A stretch of 48,517 nucleotides of DNA from Porticoccus sp. Lineage in GTDB: Bacteria; Pseudomonadota; Gammaproteobacteria; Pseudomonadales; Porticoccaceae. Below are positions 30,444 to 40,362 of this stretch, in pieces. Within the stretch, counting starts at the first letter, position 1, and every line of letters begins with the position of its first letter. The DNA lies in the NCBI GenBank assembly GCA_021773405.1, contig JAJFKD010000127.1, positions 1 through 48,517 of the forward strand, given 5' to 3'. Both the position numbers and the translations under genes were made by a program. The notes beneath the pieces are model-generated. The model saw only the letters and a program-made list of their open reading frames with translations. It was not told the origin of the DNA and made no database searches.

Positions 30444-31619
30444 TTAAGCTATCGCTGGAATCAGCTCCCGAGCCTGCTCACGCGCCTGCTGGTCGCACAG
30501 TTGGACAGCTTCAAGGGTCGACGGTTCAGTGTTCTCAGCCTGATTTAACACCGCCGACACAATTTCTGCTATTTGTGTAAAACCTATTTGACCACTTAAA
30601 AAGGCATCAACCGCAACCTCATTCGCTGCATTAAGTACTGTCGGGGCACTGCCACCCATTTGCGCGGCTTTCATGGCCAAAGCCAAACATGGGAAACGCT
30701 CCAGATCTGGGGCCTCAAAATCTAGTTGTGCTGCTGAAATAATGTCAAGGCTGCTCACACCAGAATCAATTCGCTCAGGCCAAGCCATCGCATGGGCAAT
30801 TGGGGTACGCATATCAGGATTACCCAATTGCGCCAAGACAGAACCATCTACGTATTCCACCATCGAATGAATGATACTTTGAGGATGAATGATCACCTCT
30901 ACCTCATCCGGGGAAACATCAAATAACCAACAAGCTTCTATGAGCTCAAGCCCCTTGTTCATCATCGTTGCAGAATCTACAGATATTTTCCTCCCCATGT
31001 CCCAGTTAGGGTGGGCACAGGCTTGCTCAGGCGTCATCCCAGGGAGTGCATCCAAGTCTAAGGTTCTAAAGGGGCCCCCTGATGCAGTCAGCAGTATTTT
31101 TCGTACGCCACCGCGCTTTTCATTTCCATAATCTGGCGGCAAGCACTGAAAAATTGCATTATGCTCGCTATCAATGGGCAATAAGGTCGCCCCCCCTGTC
31201 TTCACAGCATTCATGAACAACGGGCCGGCCATTACCAAAGATTCTTTGTTTGCCAGTAGAACTCGCTTCCCGGCATTTGCTGCTTCCAATGTTGGCAATA
31301 ATCCAGCTGCTCCAACTATAGCCGCCATAACAGTATCGACTTGAGGTGCAGTGGCAACAAAAGATAATCCGTCGACACCTGACAAAACTTCAGTATCAGG
31401 ACAATCAAGCTCTAATAATTTTTTTAATTCATCAACCTTAGATGAATCAGAAACAACGGCATAAAGTGGTTTAAATTTACGACACTGTTCTGCAAGGTCG
31501 ACTATTTTTGAGTGACAGCTAAGAGCGAAAATGGCAAAACGATCTGGGTGACGAGCGGCAACATCTAGGGTGCTTATACCAATAGAACCTGTTGCACCAA
31601 GAATTGTAAGTGTCTGCAT
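30444..31619 (-). CDS. dxr: 1-deoxy-D-xylulose 5-phosphate reductoisomerase
   Basis: Second step of the MEP isoprenoid pathway (also called IspC). The NADPH-binding motif GATGSIG is at 8-14. Metal ligands D150 and E152 lie in [13 protein letters not shown], and [16 protein letters not shown] (214-229) holds the third acidic ligand. The 391 residues fit the family. It lies 71 bases upstream of rseP and follows cdsA after 127 bases. Together with ispD and ispF in the same window it gives three MEP-pathway genes. Confidence 0.98.
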   Translation of the reverse strand: MQTLTILGATGSIGISTLDVAARHPDRFAIFALSCHSKIVDLAEQCRKFKPLYAVVSDSSKVDELKKLLELDCPDTEVLSGVDGLSFVATAPQVDTVMAAIVGAAGLLPTLEAANAGKRVLLANKESLVMAGPLFMNAVKTGGATLLPIDSEHNAIFQCLPPDYGNEKRGGVRKILLTASGGPFRTLDLDALPGMTPEQACAHPNWDMGRKISVDSATMMNKGLELIEACWLFDVSPDEVEVIIHPQSIIHSMVEYVDGSVLAQLGNPDMRTPIAHAMAWPERIDSGVSSLDIISAAQLDFEAPDLERFPCLALAMKAAQMGGSAPTVLNAANEVAVDAFLSGQIGFTQIAEIVSAVLNQAENTEPSTLEAVQLCDQQAREQARELIPAIA

Positions 31620-31746
31620 AACCTAAACTACTGCCAAAAATTCAATATGAAAAATTATAATTTTTATCTTTCTAAATAGTTTTAACGCTATCTTTTTTGA
31701 TACTACTAATTACCTAAAACTGCTAACAGCCTATACCTGCCAGTTT

Positions 31747-32583
31747 TTATAGCTGAAACCCACTGAAAAGGTACACCAATGTAAATACGGGCAATGCTGC
31801 TGTCAGGCTATCTAATCGATCCAGAATACCACCATGGCCAGGCAAAATATTACCACTATCCTTTATGCCACGGTGTCGTTTGACCATGCTCTCCAATAAG
31901 TCACCTAATACCGAAGCCAGTACAGTGATCATAACTAGACCCAACAACATAGGCCAATGATCAACATTCAACGCTACCAGCAACACAGCGACAAAAATCA
32001 AATTTGCTACCACACCACCAACTAACCCTTCCCAAGTCTTTTTTGGGCTAACGTTAATGGCCAACTTGTGCTTACCAAATGCTCGCCCAGAAAAGTAAGC
32101 ACCAATATCGGCAAAAGCCACAATCAAAACAACGATCATGATCAGCCATTCACCCTGATTAGCATGAATCAATATCACCATTGCCAGCCAGGCTGGCACT
32201 ATCACTAAATAGCCTATCAACGCTCTTGCCCAGCTGCTCCCCCAAAGAAGTGCGCTACTGGGATAACCCTGCACCCAAAGCAATGCAATTGCCCACCATG
32301 GTACCAACCATGACATTAAAGTCTTACCAACAGCTAGATCTAATGTACTGGAATCAGACAGACCAAGTACGTAACCGGAAACTATGAGTAATACCGCTAA
32401 ACTCAAAGCATAAAATAACCGTATTAACTTACGAGAAAAACCAGCAAGATTCGACCATTCCCAAGCAGCATACACAACAACCACTGCGGTCATGAGCGAA
32501 AAGCTGTAAGGGCTTGAAAAAAACAAGGCGGAAAAGAAAACTACCGCAATAACAATGGCAGTAACCACACGTTGTTTAAGCAC
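31747..32583 (-). CDS. cdsA: Phosphatidate cytidylyltransferase
   Basis: Makes CDP-diacylglycerol from CTP and phosphatidate, the branch point for all bacterial phospholipids. The 278-residue protein has about eight membrane segments. The CdsA signature ESMVKRHRGIKDSGNILPGH (quoted in part) and the preceding NVSPKKTWEGLVGG are present near the C-terminus. Its start overlaps the uppS stop by 8 bases, which suggests translational coupling. Confidence 0.97.
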   Translation of the reverse strand: MLKQRVVTAIVIAVVFFSALFFSSPYSFSLMTAVVVVYAAWEWSNLAGFSRKLIRLFYALSLAVLLIVSGYVLGLSDSSTLDLAVGKTLMSWLVPWWAIALLWVQGYPSSALLWGSSWARALIGYLVIVPAWLAMVILIHANQGEWLIMIVVLIVAFADIGAYFSGRAFGKHKLAINVSPKKTWEGLVGGVVANLIFVAVLLVALNVDHWPMLLGLVMITVLASVLGDLLESMVKRHRGIKDSGNILPGHGGILDRLDSLTAALPVFTLVYLFSGFQL

Positions 32584-33349
32584 GCTTTATTCCTGCATCT
32601 GCACTCGAGCCTTTCAACAACTCATCACGAGTACCAAATCTGCGTTGGCGCTGCTGGTAGTTACGAATGGCCATATCAAAAGCAGCACCATCAAAATCTG
32701 GCCAGTAACAATCGGCAAAATAAAACTCAGTATAGGCCATATGCCATAGTAAAAAATTACTGATTCTTTGCTCTCCAGCCGTACGAATGCAGAGATCTGG
32801 TGGTGGCAGGTCAGGCATGCACATATTCTGTTGCATGCTCTCTTCAGTAATATCTTCTGGACGAATTCTTCCACGCTGAACCTGTCGGGCTAATTCCCTG
32901 GCAGCATCTGTAATTTCCCAACGACCACCATAATCAATAGCCAAAACCAGCGTTCTAACACCTTTGGCAGTAGCAGATTCAGTATCATCAATCAGCTTGT
33001 TAAGTCGTGCACTAAAATGATCACGACGACCGATGACTCGTAAACTAACGCCACGCTCTTTTAGCTGTTTTACTTCTTTTTTTAGGTATGAAGCCAACAA
33101 TGACATCAAAGCCCTAACTTCTAGCTCAGGGCGATTCCAATTTTCACTACTAAAGGCAAATAATGTTAAAACATCAATGTCATACTTCTCACTGGCATCA
33201 AGCACATCACGCACCCGCTCAACACCAGCTTCATGACCTGCAGTACCCGATAGACCTCGTTGCTTTGCCCATCGGTTATTGCCATCCATAATAATAGCCA
33301 CATGGCGCAATGGATGTGCTGCAGATGATACGTTTGATTGCGTATTCAT
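32576..33349 (-). CDS. uppS: Undecaprenyl diphosphate synthase
   Basis: A cis-prenyltransferase that builds the C55 carrier lipid for peptidoglycan and O-antigen. The opening motif IIMDGNNRWAKQRG includes catalytic D22, and the GHEAG motif, ALFAFSSENWNRP and RTAGEQRISNFLLWHMAYTE (quoted in part) are family hallmarks. It is 257 residues long. Its 3' end overlaps cdsA by 8 bases, and frr lies 29 bases upstream. Confidence 0.98.
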   Translation of the reverse strand: MNTQSNVSSAAHPLRHVAIIMDGNNRWAKQRGLSGTAGHEAGVERVRDVLDASEKYDIDVLTLFAFSSENWNRPELEVRALMSLLASYLKKEVKQLKERGVSLRVIGRRDHFSARLNKLIDDTESATAKGVRTLVLAIDYGGRWEITDAARELARQVQRGRIRPEDITEESMQQNMCMPDLPPPDLCIRTAGEQRISNFLLWHMAYTEFYFADCYWPDFDGAAFDMAIRNYQQRQRRFGTRDELLKGSSADAGIKRA

Positions 33350-33378
33350 GGGTAAGATTTCAATCCTTGAAATATGGA

Positions 33379-33936
33379 CTAAATTTCCATCAAGTCGACT
33401 TCTTTGGCAGCTAATGCCTCGTCAACTTGCTTAATGTACTTGTCCGTGATTTTTTGTATTTCATCCTGCGCCTTATGATCTTCATCTTCGGTAATTTCTT
33501 TTTCCTTGAGAAGCTCTTTAACATCAGATAAGACATCCCGGCGAATATTACGTATAGAAATCCGTGCCGTTTCAGCCTCAGATCTCGCTTGCTTAATAAA
33601 GCCTTTACGAGTTTCCTCCGTTAGTGCAGGCATAGGTATACGAATAAGTTCACCAGATGTCGCAGGGTTCAACCCCAAATCTGATTTCATAATCGCTTTT
33701 TCCACCTCTGGCACCAACGACTTTTCCCAGACAGAGACTGATAGCGTTCGCGCATCCAATACGGATACATTTCCCACCTGACTCAATGGTGTATCAACGC
33801 CATAGTAAGAGACTGTTAAACCATCTAATAAGCTCGGGTGGGCACGACCGGTACGGATTTTGTTAAAAGCATGGGACAAGGCCTCAACACTTTTCGCCAT
33901 ACGTTCGCCAGCATCCTGTTTTAATTCATTAATCAT
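33379..33936 (-). CDS. frr: Ribosome recycling factor
   Basis: Splits post-termination ribosomes together with EF-G. The 185 residues match E. coli exactly in length. Typical features are [17 protein letters not shown], the proline-containing [14 protein letters not shown] loop (here [14 protein letters not shown]), and the long C-terminal helices of domain I. GAGGAAA before ATG 33936 is a good ribosome binding site. It starts 2 bases after the pyrH stop, so pyrH and frr are cotranscribed. Confidence 0.98.
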   Translation of the reverse strand: MINELKQDAGERMAKSVEALSHAFNKIRTGRAHPSLLDGLTVSYYGVDTPLSQVGNVSVLDARTLSVSVWEKSLVPEVEKAIMKSDLGLNPATSGELIRIPMPALTEETRKGFIKQARSEAETARISIRNIRRDVLSDVKELLKEKEITEDEDHKAQDEIQKITDKYIKQVDEALAAKEVDLMEI

Positions 33937-33938
33937 TG

Positions 33939-34685
33939 TTATTTTCCTCGATCAACACAGCTTTCCTCAATCAAAGTTCCCTCATCACCACCAACGACAA
34001 TACTTAATAAAGCACCGGGCTTGGACATACGAAATACTCGCAATGGCATTTCCTGCTCACGACAGAGACAAATTGCCGTTAAGTCCATAACACCGAGCCT
34101 TTTCTCCAAGGCCTCGTCATAGGTCAAATGTGAATACATTGTAGCACTGGGATCTTTCATTGGATCGGCTGAATAGACACCATCAACCTTGGTTGCCTTC
34201 AACACTAGCTCTGCATCAATTTCGATGCCTCTCAAGCAAGCGGCTGAATCAGTAGTAAAGAAAGGGTTTCCTGTCCCAGCAGAGAAAATCACTACATCGC
34301 CCCTGTCTAAATGGCGCATAGCTTTACGGCGATCATAATGCTCAACTACACCACTCATGGGTATGGCTGACATAACTCTGGCAGAAATATTGTTCCGGTC
34401 CAGAGCATCACGCATAGCTAGGCCATTCATCATAGTGGCCAACATGCCCATATGGTCACCAGTAACTCGCTCCATGCCCGCTTCACTTAACGCCGCTCCA
34501 CGAAACAGGTTGCCACCACCAATCACCAAACCTACCTGAACACCAATACCAACAAGCTGACCAATTTCAAGAGCCATTCGATCAAGGACCTTTGGATCAA
34601 TACCAAACCCCTCTTCCCCCATCAACTCTTCACCACTCAATTTGAGTAGTATGCGCTTGTATTTTTTATCACCAGTGGCAGGCAT
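33939..34685 (-). CDS. pyrH: UMP kinase
   Basis: Phosphorylates UMP to UDP, and is controlled by UTP and GTP in enterobacteria. The amino-acid-kinase fold is shown by [53 protein letters not shown] and [12 protein letters not shown]. It is 248 residues long. CCGGAGAAAT directly before ATG 34685 gives a clear ribosome binding site. A G+C-rich palindrome separates it from tsf, so part of its expression may come from its own promoter in 34686-34793. Confidence 0.98.
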   Translation of the reverse strand: MPATGDKKYKRILLKLSGEELMGEEGFGIDPKVLDRMALEIGQLVGIGVQVGLVIGGGNLFRGAALSEAGMERVTGDHMGMLATMMNGLAMRDALDRNNISARVMSAIPMSGVVEHYDRRKAMRHLDRGDVVIFSAGTGNPFFTTDSAACLRGIEIDAELVLKATKVDGVYSADPMKDPSATMYSHLTYDEALEKRLGVMDLTAICLCREQEMPLRVFRMSKPGALLSIVVGGDEGTLIEESCVDRGK

Positions 34686-34793
34686 ATTATTTCTCCGGGG
34701 TCTTTTTATTCTGAGCCATAAACATGACTTTTTTATTGGCCACGCTTATGAATAAACATGCGTTTTACTAATTTTTTCTGGGACATATAACAA

Positions 34794-34811
34794 CGGGGGC
34801 CTAGGCCCCCG
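34794..34811. terminator. G+C-rich palindrome after tsf, probable terminator
   Basis: An 18-base perfect palindrome (CGGGGGCCTAGGCCCCCG) lies 8 bases beyond the tsf stop. As RNA it would form a strong short hairpin, although the following U-tract (GTTGTTATATG) is poor. It probably ends or attenuates rpsB-tsf transcription before pyrH. Confidence 0.65.
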
Positions 34812-34819
34812 CTTTCAAA

Positions 34820-35683
34820 TCAGCTTGCTGCGCCGACTTGGGCTGCTACTTCCGCAGCAAAATCTACTTCCTCTTTCTCAATGCCCTCGCCCACTTCAAA
34901 TCGGACGAATGACTGAACATCACCACCAGCATCTTTCACCAATTTACCCACCTTAACTTCTGGGTCTTTAACAAAAGGTTGGTTAACCAGGCTAGCTTCA
35001 GACAAGAATTTGTTGATACGACCAGAAATCATTTTCTCAATAATTTCTTCGGGCTTACCACTCTCACGAGCCTGCGCAACAAAGATTTCTTTTTCTTTTG
35101 CCACAACGTCTTCAGGCATATCTTCTGGTTTTACCACTTGAGGGTTTACCGCAGCCACATGCATAGCAACATCCTTAGCTACTTCTGCATCGCCACCCGT
35201 AAGCGCAGCCAAAACACTGATACGATTGTTACTGTGAACATATGCAGCAACCACAGGTGCTTCTACAAGCTCAACACGACGAACATTGATGTTTTCACCA
35301 ATTTTCTGAACCAATGCCTGACGAGCGTCTTCCATACTGGCAGCCAATACTGCAGCATCAGTTTGCTTTTCAGCGAATGCTTTATCAGCAACCTGACTAA
35401 CAAAAGCTAGAAAACCATCATCACGAGCAACGAAATCTGTTTCGCTGTTCACTTCAACCATAACACCATAGCTATTGTCATCAGCCACTTTAACCGCCAC
35501 AACGCCTTCAGCTGCTGTACGACCTGCTTTCTTAGCAGCCTTCATACCACTTGATTTACGCAAGTCGTCAATGGCTTTATCAATATTGCCTTCAGCTTCA
35601 ACCAAAGCTTTTTTACATTCCATCATGCCGAGGCCAGTGCGCTCGCGCAGTTCCTTAACCATAGATGCAGAAATTGCTGCCAT
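34820..35683 (-). CDS. tsf: Elongation factor Ts
   Basis: Nucleotide exchange factor for EF-Tu. The N-terminal UBA-like domain has [20 protein letters not shown], and [12 protein letters not shown] (79-90) is the EF-Tu contact region. It is 287 residues, close to E. coli (283). It follows rpsB after 86 bases on the same strand, with a hairpin-plus-U-tract between the two genes and a strong palindrome after it. Confidence 0.98.
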   Translation of the reverse strand: MAAISASMVKELRERTGLGMMECKKALVEAEGNIDKAIDDLRKSSGMKAAKKAGRTAAEGVVAVKVADDNSYGVMVEVNSETDFVARDDGFLAFVSQVADKAFAEKQTDAAVLAASMEDARQALVQKIGENINVRRVELVEAPVVAAYVHSNNRISVLAALTGGDAEVAKDVAMHVAAVNPQVVKPEDMPEDVVAKEKEIFVAQARESGKPEEIIEKMISGRINKFLSEASLVNQPFVKDPEVKVGKLVKDAGGDVQSFVRFEVGEGIEKEEVDFAAEVAAQVGAAS

Positions 35684-35721
35684 CTGTCGATTCCTCTCAC
35701 TCTTTTCTGTTTACTTGGAAA

Positions 35722-35742
35722 AAAGGGGGCATAGCCCCCTTT
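35722..35742 (-). terminator. Attenuator/terminator hairpin between rpsB and tsf
   Basis: On the minus strand, AAAGGGGGC pairs perfectly with GCCCCCTTT across a three-base loop and runs into a run of T (TTTTTTCC). This is a textbook intrinsic terminator in the short rpsB-tsf gap. Because tsf depends on rpsB transcription in most bacteria, it probably works as a partial attenuator that sets the S2 to EF-Ts ratio. Confidence 0.85.
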
Positions 35743-35769
35743 AAATATCATTCCTGCAGTATTAGCTAC

Positions 35770-36549
35770 TTATTCAGCAGCAGCTTCTGCGTCTGTGTTA
35801 TTGCTTTCTTTAGTTACTTCAGCATCAGTCACTTCAACAAATTCATCTTTGCTTGTGACATTGCTGCCTTCGGATTTTCCTTCCAAAATGGCATCGGCAA
35901 TTGCTGTGGTATACAGCTTGATGGCACGAATCGCATCATCATTACCAGGAATAATATAATCAACGCCATCAGGGTTACTGTTAGTATCAACGATACCAAT
36001 AACGGGGATACCCAGCTTGTTAGCTTCCTGAATAGCAATACGCTCATGATCAACATCAATCACGAACAGCATATCGGGCAAGCCACCCATATCTTTAATA
36101 CCACCGATAGAACGATCAAGCTTTTCCATCAGACGAGTACGCATAAGCGCCTCTTTCTTAGTCAGCTTTTCAAAAGTACCATCCTGACTTTGTGTTTCAA
36201 GTTCACGGTATCGGCGAATAGAAGCACGAATAGTTTTATAGTTAGTCAACATGCCGCCTAACAAGCGGTTGCTTACAAAAGGCATACCTGAACGCTCAGC
36301 TTGCTCAGCAATGACTTTCTGTGCAGCACGCTTAGTGCCAACCAACAGAACTTTATTGCCATTTGCTGCAACCTGACGAACAATTTCAAGTGCCTCATTG
36401 AATGCTGGAACGGTATTCTCCAGATTCAGAATATGAATTTTATTACGAGCGCCAAAAATGAATTTATCCATTTTTGGGTTCCAAAAGCGGGTCTGGTGAC
36501 CGAAATGAACACCAGCCTGCAACATGTCACGCATGCTTACAGTAGCCAT
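35770..36549 (-). CDS. rpsB: 30S ribosomal protein S2
   Basis: Small-subunit ribosomal protein of 259 residues. The N-terminus [21 protein letters not shown] is the S2 signature (quoted in part), and [19 protein letters not shown] and [19 protein letters not shown] follow. The C-terminal tail of about 30 residues is acidic and Ala/Asp/Glu-rich, longer than in E. coli S2 (241). AAGGAAAC before ATG 36549 is the ribosome binding site. It heads the rpsB-tsf operon and is divergent from map. Confidence 0.98.
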   Translation of the reverse strand: MATVSMRDMLQAGVHFGHQTRFWNPKMDKFIFGARNKIHILNLENTVPAFNEALEIVRQVAANGNKVLLVGTKRAAQKVIAEQAERSGMPFVSNRLLGGMLTNYKTIRASIRRYRELETQSQDGTFEKLTKKEALMRTRLMEKLDRSIGGIKDMGGLPDMLFVIDVDHERIAIQEANKLGIPVIGIVDTNSNPDGVDYIIPGNDDAIRAIKLYTTAIADAILEGKSEGSNVTSKDEFVEVTDAEVTKESNNTDAEAAAE

Positions 36550-36706
36550 ATATAGTTTCCTTTATTAGGGTTAAACCTCCACATATCCCACTGATCAACC
36601 CGTAATACGGGCACCCAGAACAAGTGTGTCGATATGTGTGTGTCGTTAGATCTCAATAAATTTTTAATTTACTTCTAGTTCACTCTGAACACATTGGCCC
36701 AAAGCG
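36550..36706 (-). promoter_or_regulatory. rpsB 5' leader, candidate S2 autoregulatory RNA
   Basis: An extended -10 element (TGGTATAAA, with TATAAA at 36713-36718 on the minus strand) followed by G+C-rich GCGCACC would give a leader of about 157 bases. Near its end are the hairpin CCCG-TATTA-CGGG and the segment GTGGGATATGTGGAGG ahead of the ribosome binding site. Long conserved rpsB leaders through which S2 represses its own operon are known in gammaproteobacteria. No good -35 is visible. Confidence 0.5.
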
Positions 36707-36806
36707 GTGCGCTTTATACCATAAAACCCAATTTTTTAGAAGAAAAAACAACCGAAATAACAGGAGGACTCAACACCATCAGTAACCATCTATAACAATA
36801 ATCCGT

Positions 36807-36819
36807 TACAATGGCGCGC
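36807..36819 (+). promoter_or_regulatory. Possible map promoter -10 with G+C-rich discriminator
   Basis: TACAAT (36807-36812) is followed at once by GGCGCGC, a discriminator like that of growth-rate-controlled promoters. No clear -35 lies 17 bases upstream. It is 36 bases before the map start. Confidence 0.35.
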
Positions 36820-36847
36820 TTTATACTTTACACCCCGGAATAACTCT

Positions 36848-37618
36848 ATGGCTGTTCATCTCAAAAATGCTGATGAGCTCGAAAAAATGCGTGTTGCTGG
36901 AAGGCTTGCAGCAGAAGTTCTTGAGATAATAGAACCCTATGTCGAAGCTGGAATCAGTACTGCCGAGCTAGACAGGATATGCCACGACCATATTGTCAAC
37001 GTACAAAAAGCCATCCCTGCACCCCTTAACTATCACGGCTTCCCTAAATCTATTTGCGCATCCCCTAATCACGTAGTTTGCCACGGCATTCCATCAACAA
37101 AGAAGATTCTTAAAAGTGGCGATATCGTCAACCTTGATATCACCGTGATAAAAGATGGTTTTTTTGGCGATACCAGCAAAATGTTTTGTATTGGCAATGT
37201 ATCAGAGCATGCCAGTCGGTTAGTACAAGTAAGCCAAGAAAGCCTGTACAAAGCCATCAAAATTGTAAAACCTGGTGCCAAATTAGGCGATATCGGTCAT
37301 GCTATCCAACAACATGCTGAAAGCAATTATTACAGTGTGGTTAGAGATTACTGTGGCCATGGTATTGGAACAGAGTTCCATCAAGCTCCTCAAGTACTGC
37401 ATTTTGGGCGCCCTAACACAGGGCTTGAACTTCAAGAAGGGATGACTTTTACCATTGAACCCATGTTGAATGCAGGAAAACATCAAACCAAACTAAAAAA
37501 AGATGGCTGGACCGTTGAAACACGGGATGGCCGACTATCTGCACAATGGGAGCACACACTAGCAGTCACTGCCGATGGCGTGGAAGTTCTTACTGTACGT
37601 AATGAAGAATCTTTTTAA
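36848..37618 (+). CDS. map: Methionine aminopeptidase, type I
   Basis: Removes the initiator methionine. All five metal ligands are at the E. coli positions: D97, D108, H171, E204 and E235, in NLDITV, FGDTSKM, GHGIGTEFH, TIEPM and WEHTLAV. It is 256 residues long. Its stop overlaps the glnD start (TAATG at 37616-37620), so translation is coupled. It is divergent from rpsB, as in Pseudomonas. Confidence 0.98.
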   Translation: MAVHLKNADELEKMRVAGRLAAEVLEIIEPYVEAGISTAELDRICHDHIVNVQKAIPAPLNYHGFPKSICASPNHVVCHGIPSTKKILKSGDIVNLDITVIKDGFFGDTSKMFCIGNVSEHASRLVQVSQESLYKAIKIVKPGAKLGDIGHAIQQHAESNYYSVVRDYCGHGIGTEFHQAPQVLHFGRPNTGLELQEGMTFTIEPMLNAGKHQTKLKKDGWTVETRDGRLSAQWEHTLAVTADGVEVLTVRNEESF

Positions 37619-40326
37619 TGACTCAAAACAAAACCTTACTCTTCTTTGATGAGCGACGCTTTCTTAAAGATCTGGAAACAGAAAATCCAATTAAAGTCTT
37701 TAAAAATGCAATCGAGGCCGCTAATTCGCACCTAAATTCCCGATTTCATGAAGGAGAACAAACCTGGAATCTACTGATTGAGCGCTCAGCTTTTATCGAC
37801 CTTATTCTTCGCCATGCCTGGAATCAATTTGAATGGGATAAAAGTATCGCACTATTAGCTGTTGGTGGTTATGGACGTGGCGAACTACACCCAGAATCAG
37901 ACATTGACCTCATGCTACTAATACGCCGAGGCAACCCCAAACGCTATCAACCCTCAATAGAAGGATTTCTCACTTTTCTCTGGGATATCCAGCTCAAAAT
38001 CGGCCACAGTGTGCGCTCCCTATCCCAATGTGTCGATGAAGCCCGTGCTGACATTACTGTTGCTACCAATCTGATAGAAACACGCACTATTTCTGGTGAT
38101 GATAAGTTACGCCAGTCCATGCTAAAAAAAACCAGCGCACGAAAAATATGGCCCTCAAAGGCGTTCTTTCGTGCCAAATGGGATGAGCAAATTGAGCGCC
38201 ATGATAAACATGGCAACACTGAATACAACCTAGAACCAAACATTAAAGAAGCACCTGGTGGCTTACGCGATATCCAGATGATCACGTGGGTGGCAAAGCG
38301 GCATTTTAATGTTGAATCATTAGAAGAGTTAGTTGGCAATGATTTTCTAACCCCTGAGGAATATCTGCAACTTAAGCGTGGAGAGTCATTCCTTTGGAAA
38401 GTACGCTATGGACTCCACTTGATTGCCGAGCGTCCCGAAGAAAGATTGCAATTTGACCACCAGCGAAAAATCGCACAGATGTTTGGTTACCATGATAGTG
38501 ATGAACGCCTTGGTGTAGAGCAATTCATGCAACATTACTATCAAGTCGTTCTCTCCATGCGAGAACTGAATGATGTAATGCTCCAATACCTTGATGAAGT
38601 CATCCTTCGTAAAGATAAAGCAAAGGAAACCTACGAACTTAATGAGCGCTTTCAGGTACGAGATGAGCACATTGAAACCGTAGGAGAATATATCTTTGCC
38701 AAATACCCATCTGCCCTGTTAGAGATATTTTGCCTGTTAGGTGAAAACGAAGATATTCAAGGAATACGTGCTACCACTATTAGACAAATCAGGCAGCACC
38801 GCAAGCTCATTGACGAGGCATTTCGCAATGAACCACAGAATAAAACCCTCTTTTTGCGACTGCTAAAATGCCCGCACAAAATGAGCACCCAACTTCAGCG
38901 CATGACCCGATATGGCATCCTTGGGCGCTACTTACCAGAGTTTGGAAAAATCATAGGCCAGACCCAACACGACCTCTTTCACCGCTACCCCGTTGATGCT
39001 CACACGCTACAGTTAATTAAAAATATGCGTTTGTTTGATCGCCCTGAAGTAGCACAAGAATTCCCTGTTTCTTCCCATGTGTACAAAAGCCTACCAAAAC
39101 CCCAGCTGGCTTTTATAGCAGGGCTCTATCATGACGTTGGCAAAGGCCGTGGTGGAGATCATTCCGTACTTGGCGCTGTAGATGCCGCAGACTTTTGTAG
39201 ACGACATGGACTACCCGAGGAAGAAACCAACCTCATATCCTGGTTAGTTGAAAATCATTTATTGATGTCCAGCACCTCACAGCGATCTGACATTTCAGAT
39301 CCAGATGTCATTTATAAGTTTGCAAAATTAATAGGCAATCAGCTCCACCTTGACTATCTGTTAGTTCTTACTGTTGCCGACATTACGGCAACAAACCCAT
39401 CTCTTTGGAACAGCTGGAAAGCCTCCTTAATGCGCCAGCTGTACACAGAAACAAAGCGCGCTCTACAACGTGGCCTGGAAAACCCTGCAAATCGGGATGG
39501 TTGGGTCAGAAACACCAAGACTGCGGCAATCAATCTCCTATCTGACCATCAGGTCAGTGAATCGCAAGCTCAAAAAATCTGGGGAAATCTAGATGACGAA
39601 TTCTTCCTGAGAGAAAGCGCTGATGATATTGCCCGATACACCCAGGCAATTGCTGCTCAGGGAAACACAATCGACCCTGTTATTCTTATTAAAGATGCTG
39701 GCATAGAAGTACCTGTAGCAACACAAATATTTATCCATACTTATGGTCTTGATAATGTCTTCCCCATTACAGCGGCTACATTGGATCAATTACAGTTAAC
39801 AATTCTCGACGCAAGCCTTCACCGAGATACCCAGGAAAATACTTTTGATACTTTCTACGTAGTAGACGAAAACGACCGTCCGTTTGGAAACAATGAGAAA
39901 ATGCTTGCTCGTATTAAAGAAACCCTTTCCGAAGCTCTAAAAAACCCCAATGAACACACCCTAAAAGTACAACGAAGAACACCTCGCCACCTTAAACACT
40001 TCACTATGAAAACCATTGCCCACATCAGCAATGACATAGACAAAAGTGCAACTATTCTTGAAGTGATCACACCTGATCGACCCGGTTTATTGGCGCATCT
40101 TGGTCGAATTTTTATTCACTTTAGGTTACGGCTTCTTAGTGCAAAAATTTCTACACTGGGCGAACGGGTTGAAGACATATTCCATCTCGTCGACATGGAT
40201 TATCAACCACTAAGCGATCCTATTTTCTGCGAACAGCTTCGGGATGCTATTTGCCGTGGACTTGATAAACGCAATAAAGAAGATGCTGAAGGCGTGCCCC
40301 TTCAAAAAATGAAGCTATGGCAGTAA
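37618..40326 (+). CDS. glnD: Bifunctional uridylyltransferase/uridylyl-removing enzyme of PII
   Basis: The nitrogen sensor: at low glutamine it uridylylates PII, and at high glutamine it removes UMP, thereby setting NtrB/NtrC and glutamine synthetase activity. The nucleotidyltransferase motif GGYGRGELHPESDIDLM (83-99) has metal-binding D95 and D97. The HD domain motif LYHDVGKGRGGDHS includes H505 and D506. Two C-terminal ACT domains follow (the last from about 830, TILEVITPDRPGLLAHLGRI). It is 902 residues against 890 in E. coli. Its presence supports the NtrC-type control proposed for the FNT-cynS operon elsewhere in this window. It overlaps map by one base; dapC starts 36 bases downstream. 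Confidence 0.98.
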   Translation: MTQNKTLLFFDERRFLKDLETENPIKVFKNAIEAANSHLNSRFHEGEQTWNLLIERSAFIDLILRHAWNQFEWDKSIALLAVGGYGRGELHPESDIDLMLLIRRGNPKRYQPSIEGFLTFLWDIQLKIGHSVRSLSQCVDEARADITVATNLIETRTISGDDKLRQSMLKKTSARKIWPSKAFFRAKWDEQIERHDKHGNTEYNLEPNIKEAPGGLRDIQMITWVAKRHFNVESLEELVGNDFLTPEEYLQLKRGESFLWKVRYGLHLIAERPEERLQFDHQRKIAQMFGYHDSDERLGVEQFMQHYYQVVLSMRELNDVMLQYLDEVILRKDKAKETYELNERFQVRDEHIETVGEYIFAKYPSALLEIFCLLGENEDIQGIRATTIRQIRQHRKLIDEAFRNEPQNKTLFLRLLKCPHKMSTQLQRMTRYGILGRYLPEFGKIIGQTQHDLFHRYPVDAHTLQLIKNMRLFDRPEVAQEFPVSSHVYKSLPKPQLAFIAGLYHDVGKGRGGDHSVLGAVDAADFCRRHGLPEEETNLISWLVENHLLMSSTSQRSDISDPDVIYKFAKLIGNQLHLDYLLVLTVADITATNPSLWNSWKASLMRQLYTETKRALQRGLENPANRDGWVRNTKTAAINLLSDHQVSESQAQKIWGNLDDEFFLRESADDIARYTQAIAAQGNTIDPVILIKDAGIEVPVATQIFIHTYGLDNVFPITAATLDQLQLTILDASLHRDTQENTFDTFYVVDENDRPFGNNEKMLARIKETLSEALKNPNEHTLKVQRRTPRHLKHFTMKTIAHISNDIDKSATILEVITPDRPGLLAHLGRIFIHFRLRLLSAKISTLGERVEDIFHLVDMDYQPLSDPIFCEQLRDAICRGLDKRNKEDAEGVPLQKMKLWQ

Positions 40327-40362
40327 CTCTGAATAAATAAGAGATAACACTGAACAAATGCT

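Noticed and set aside
35665..36261. A 198-codon plus-strand open frame across the tsf start and rpsB.
   Set aside because: It is antisense to two certain genes, is full of Phe, Ser and Ile runs with no domain, and has no ribosome binding site; it is a shadow of rpsB codon use.
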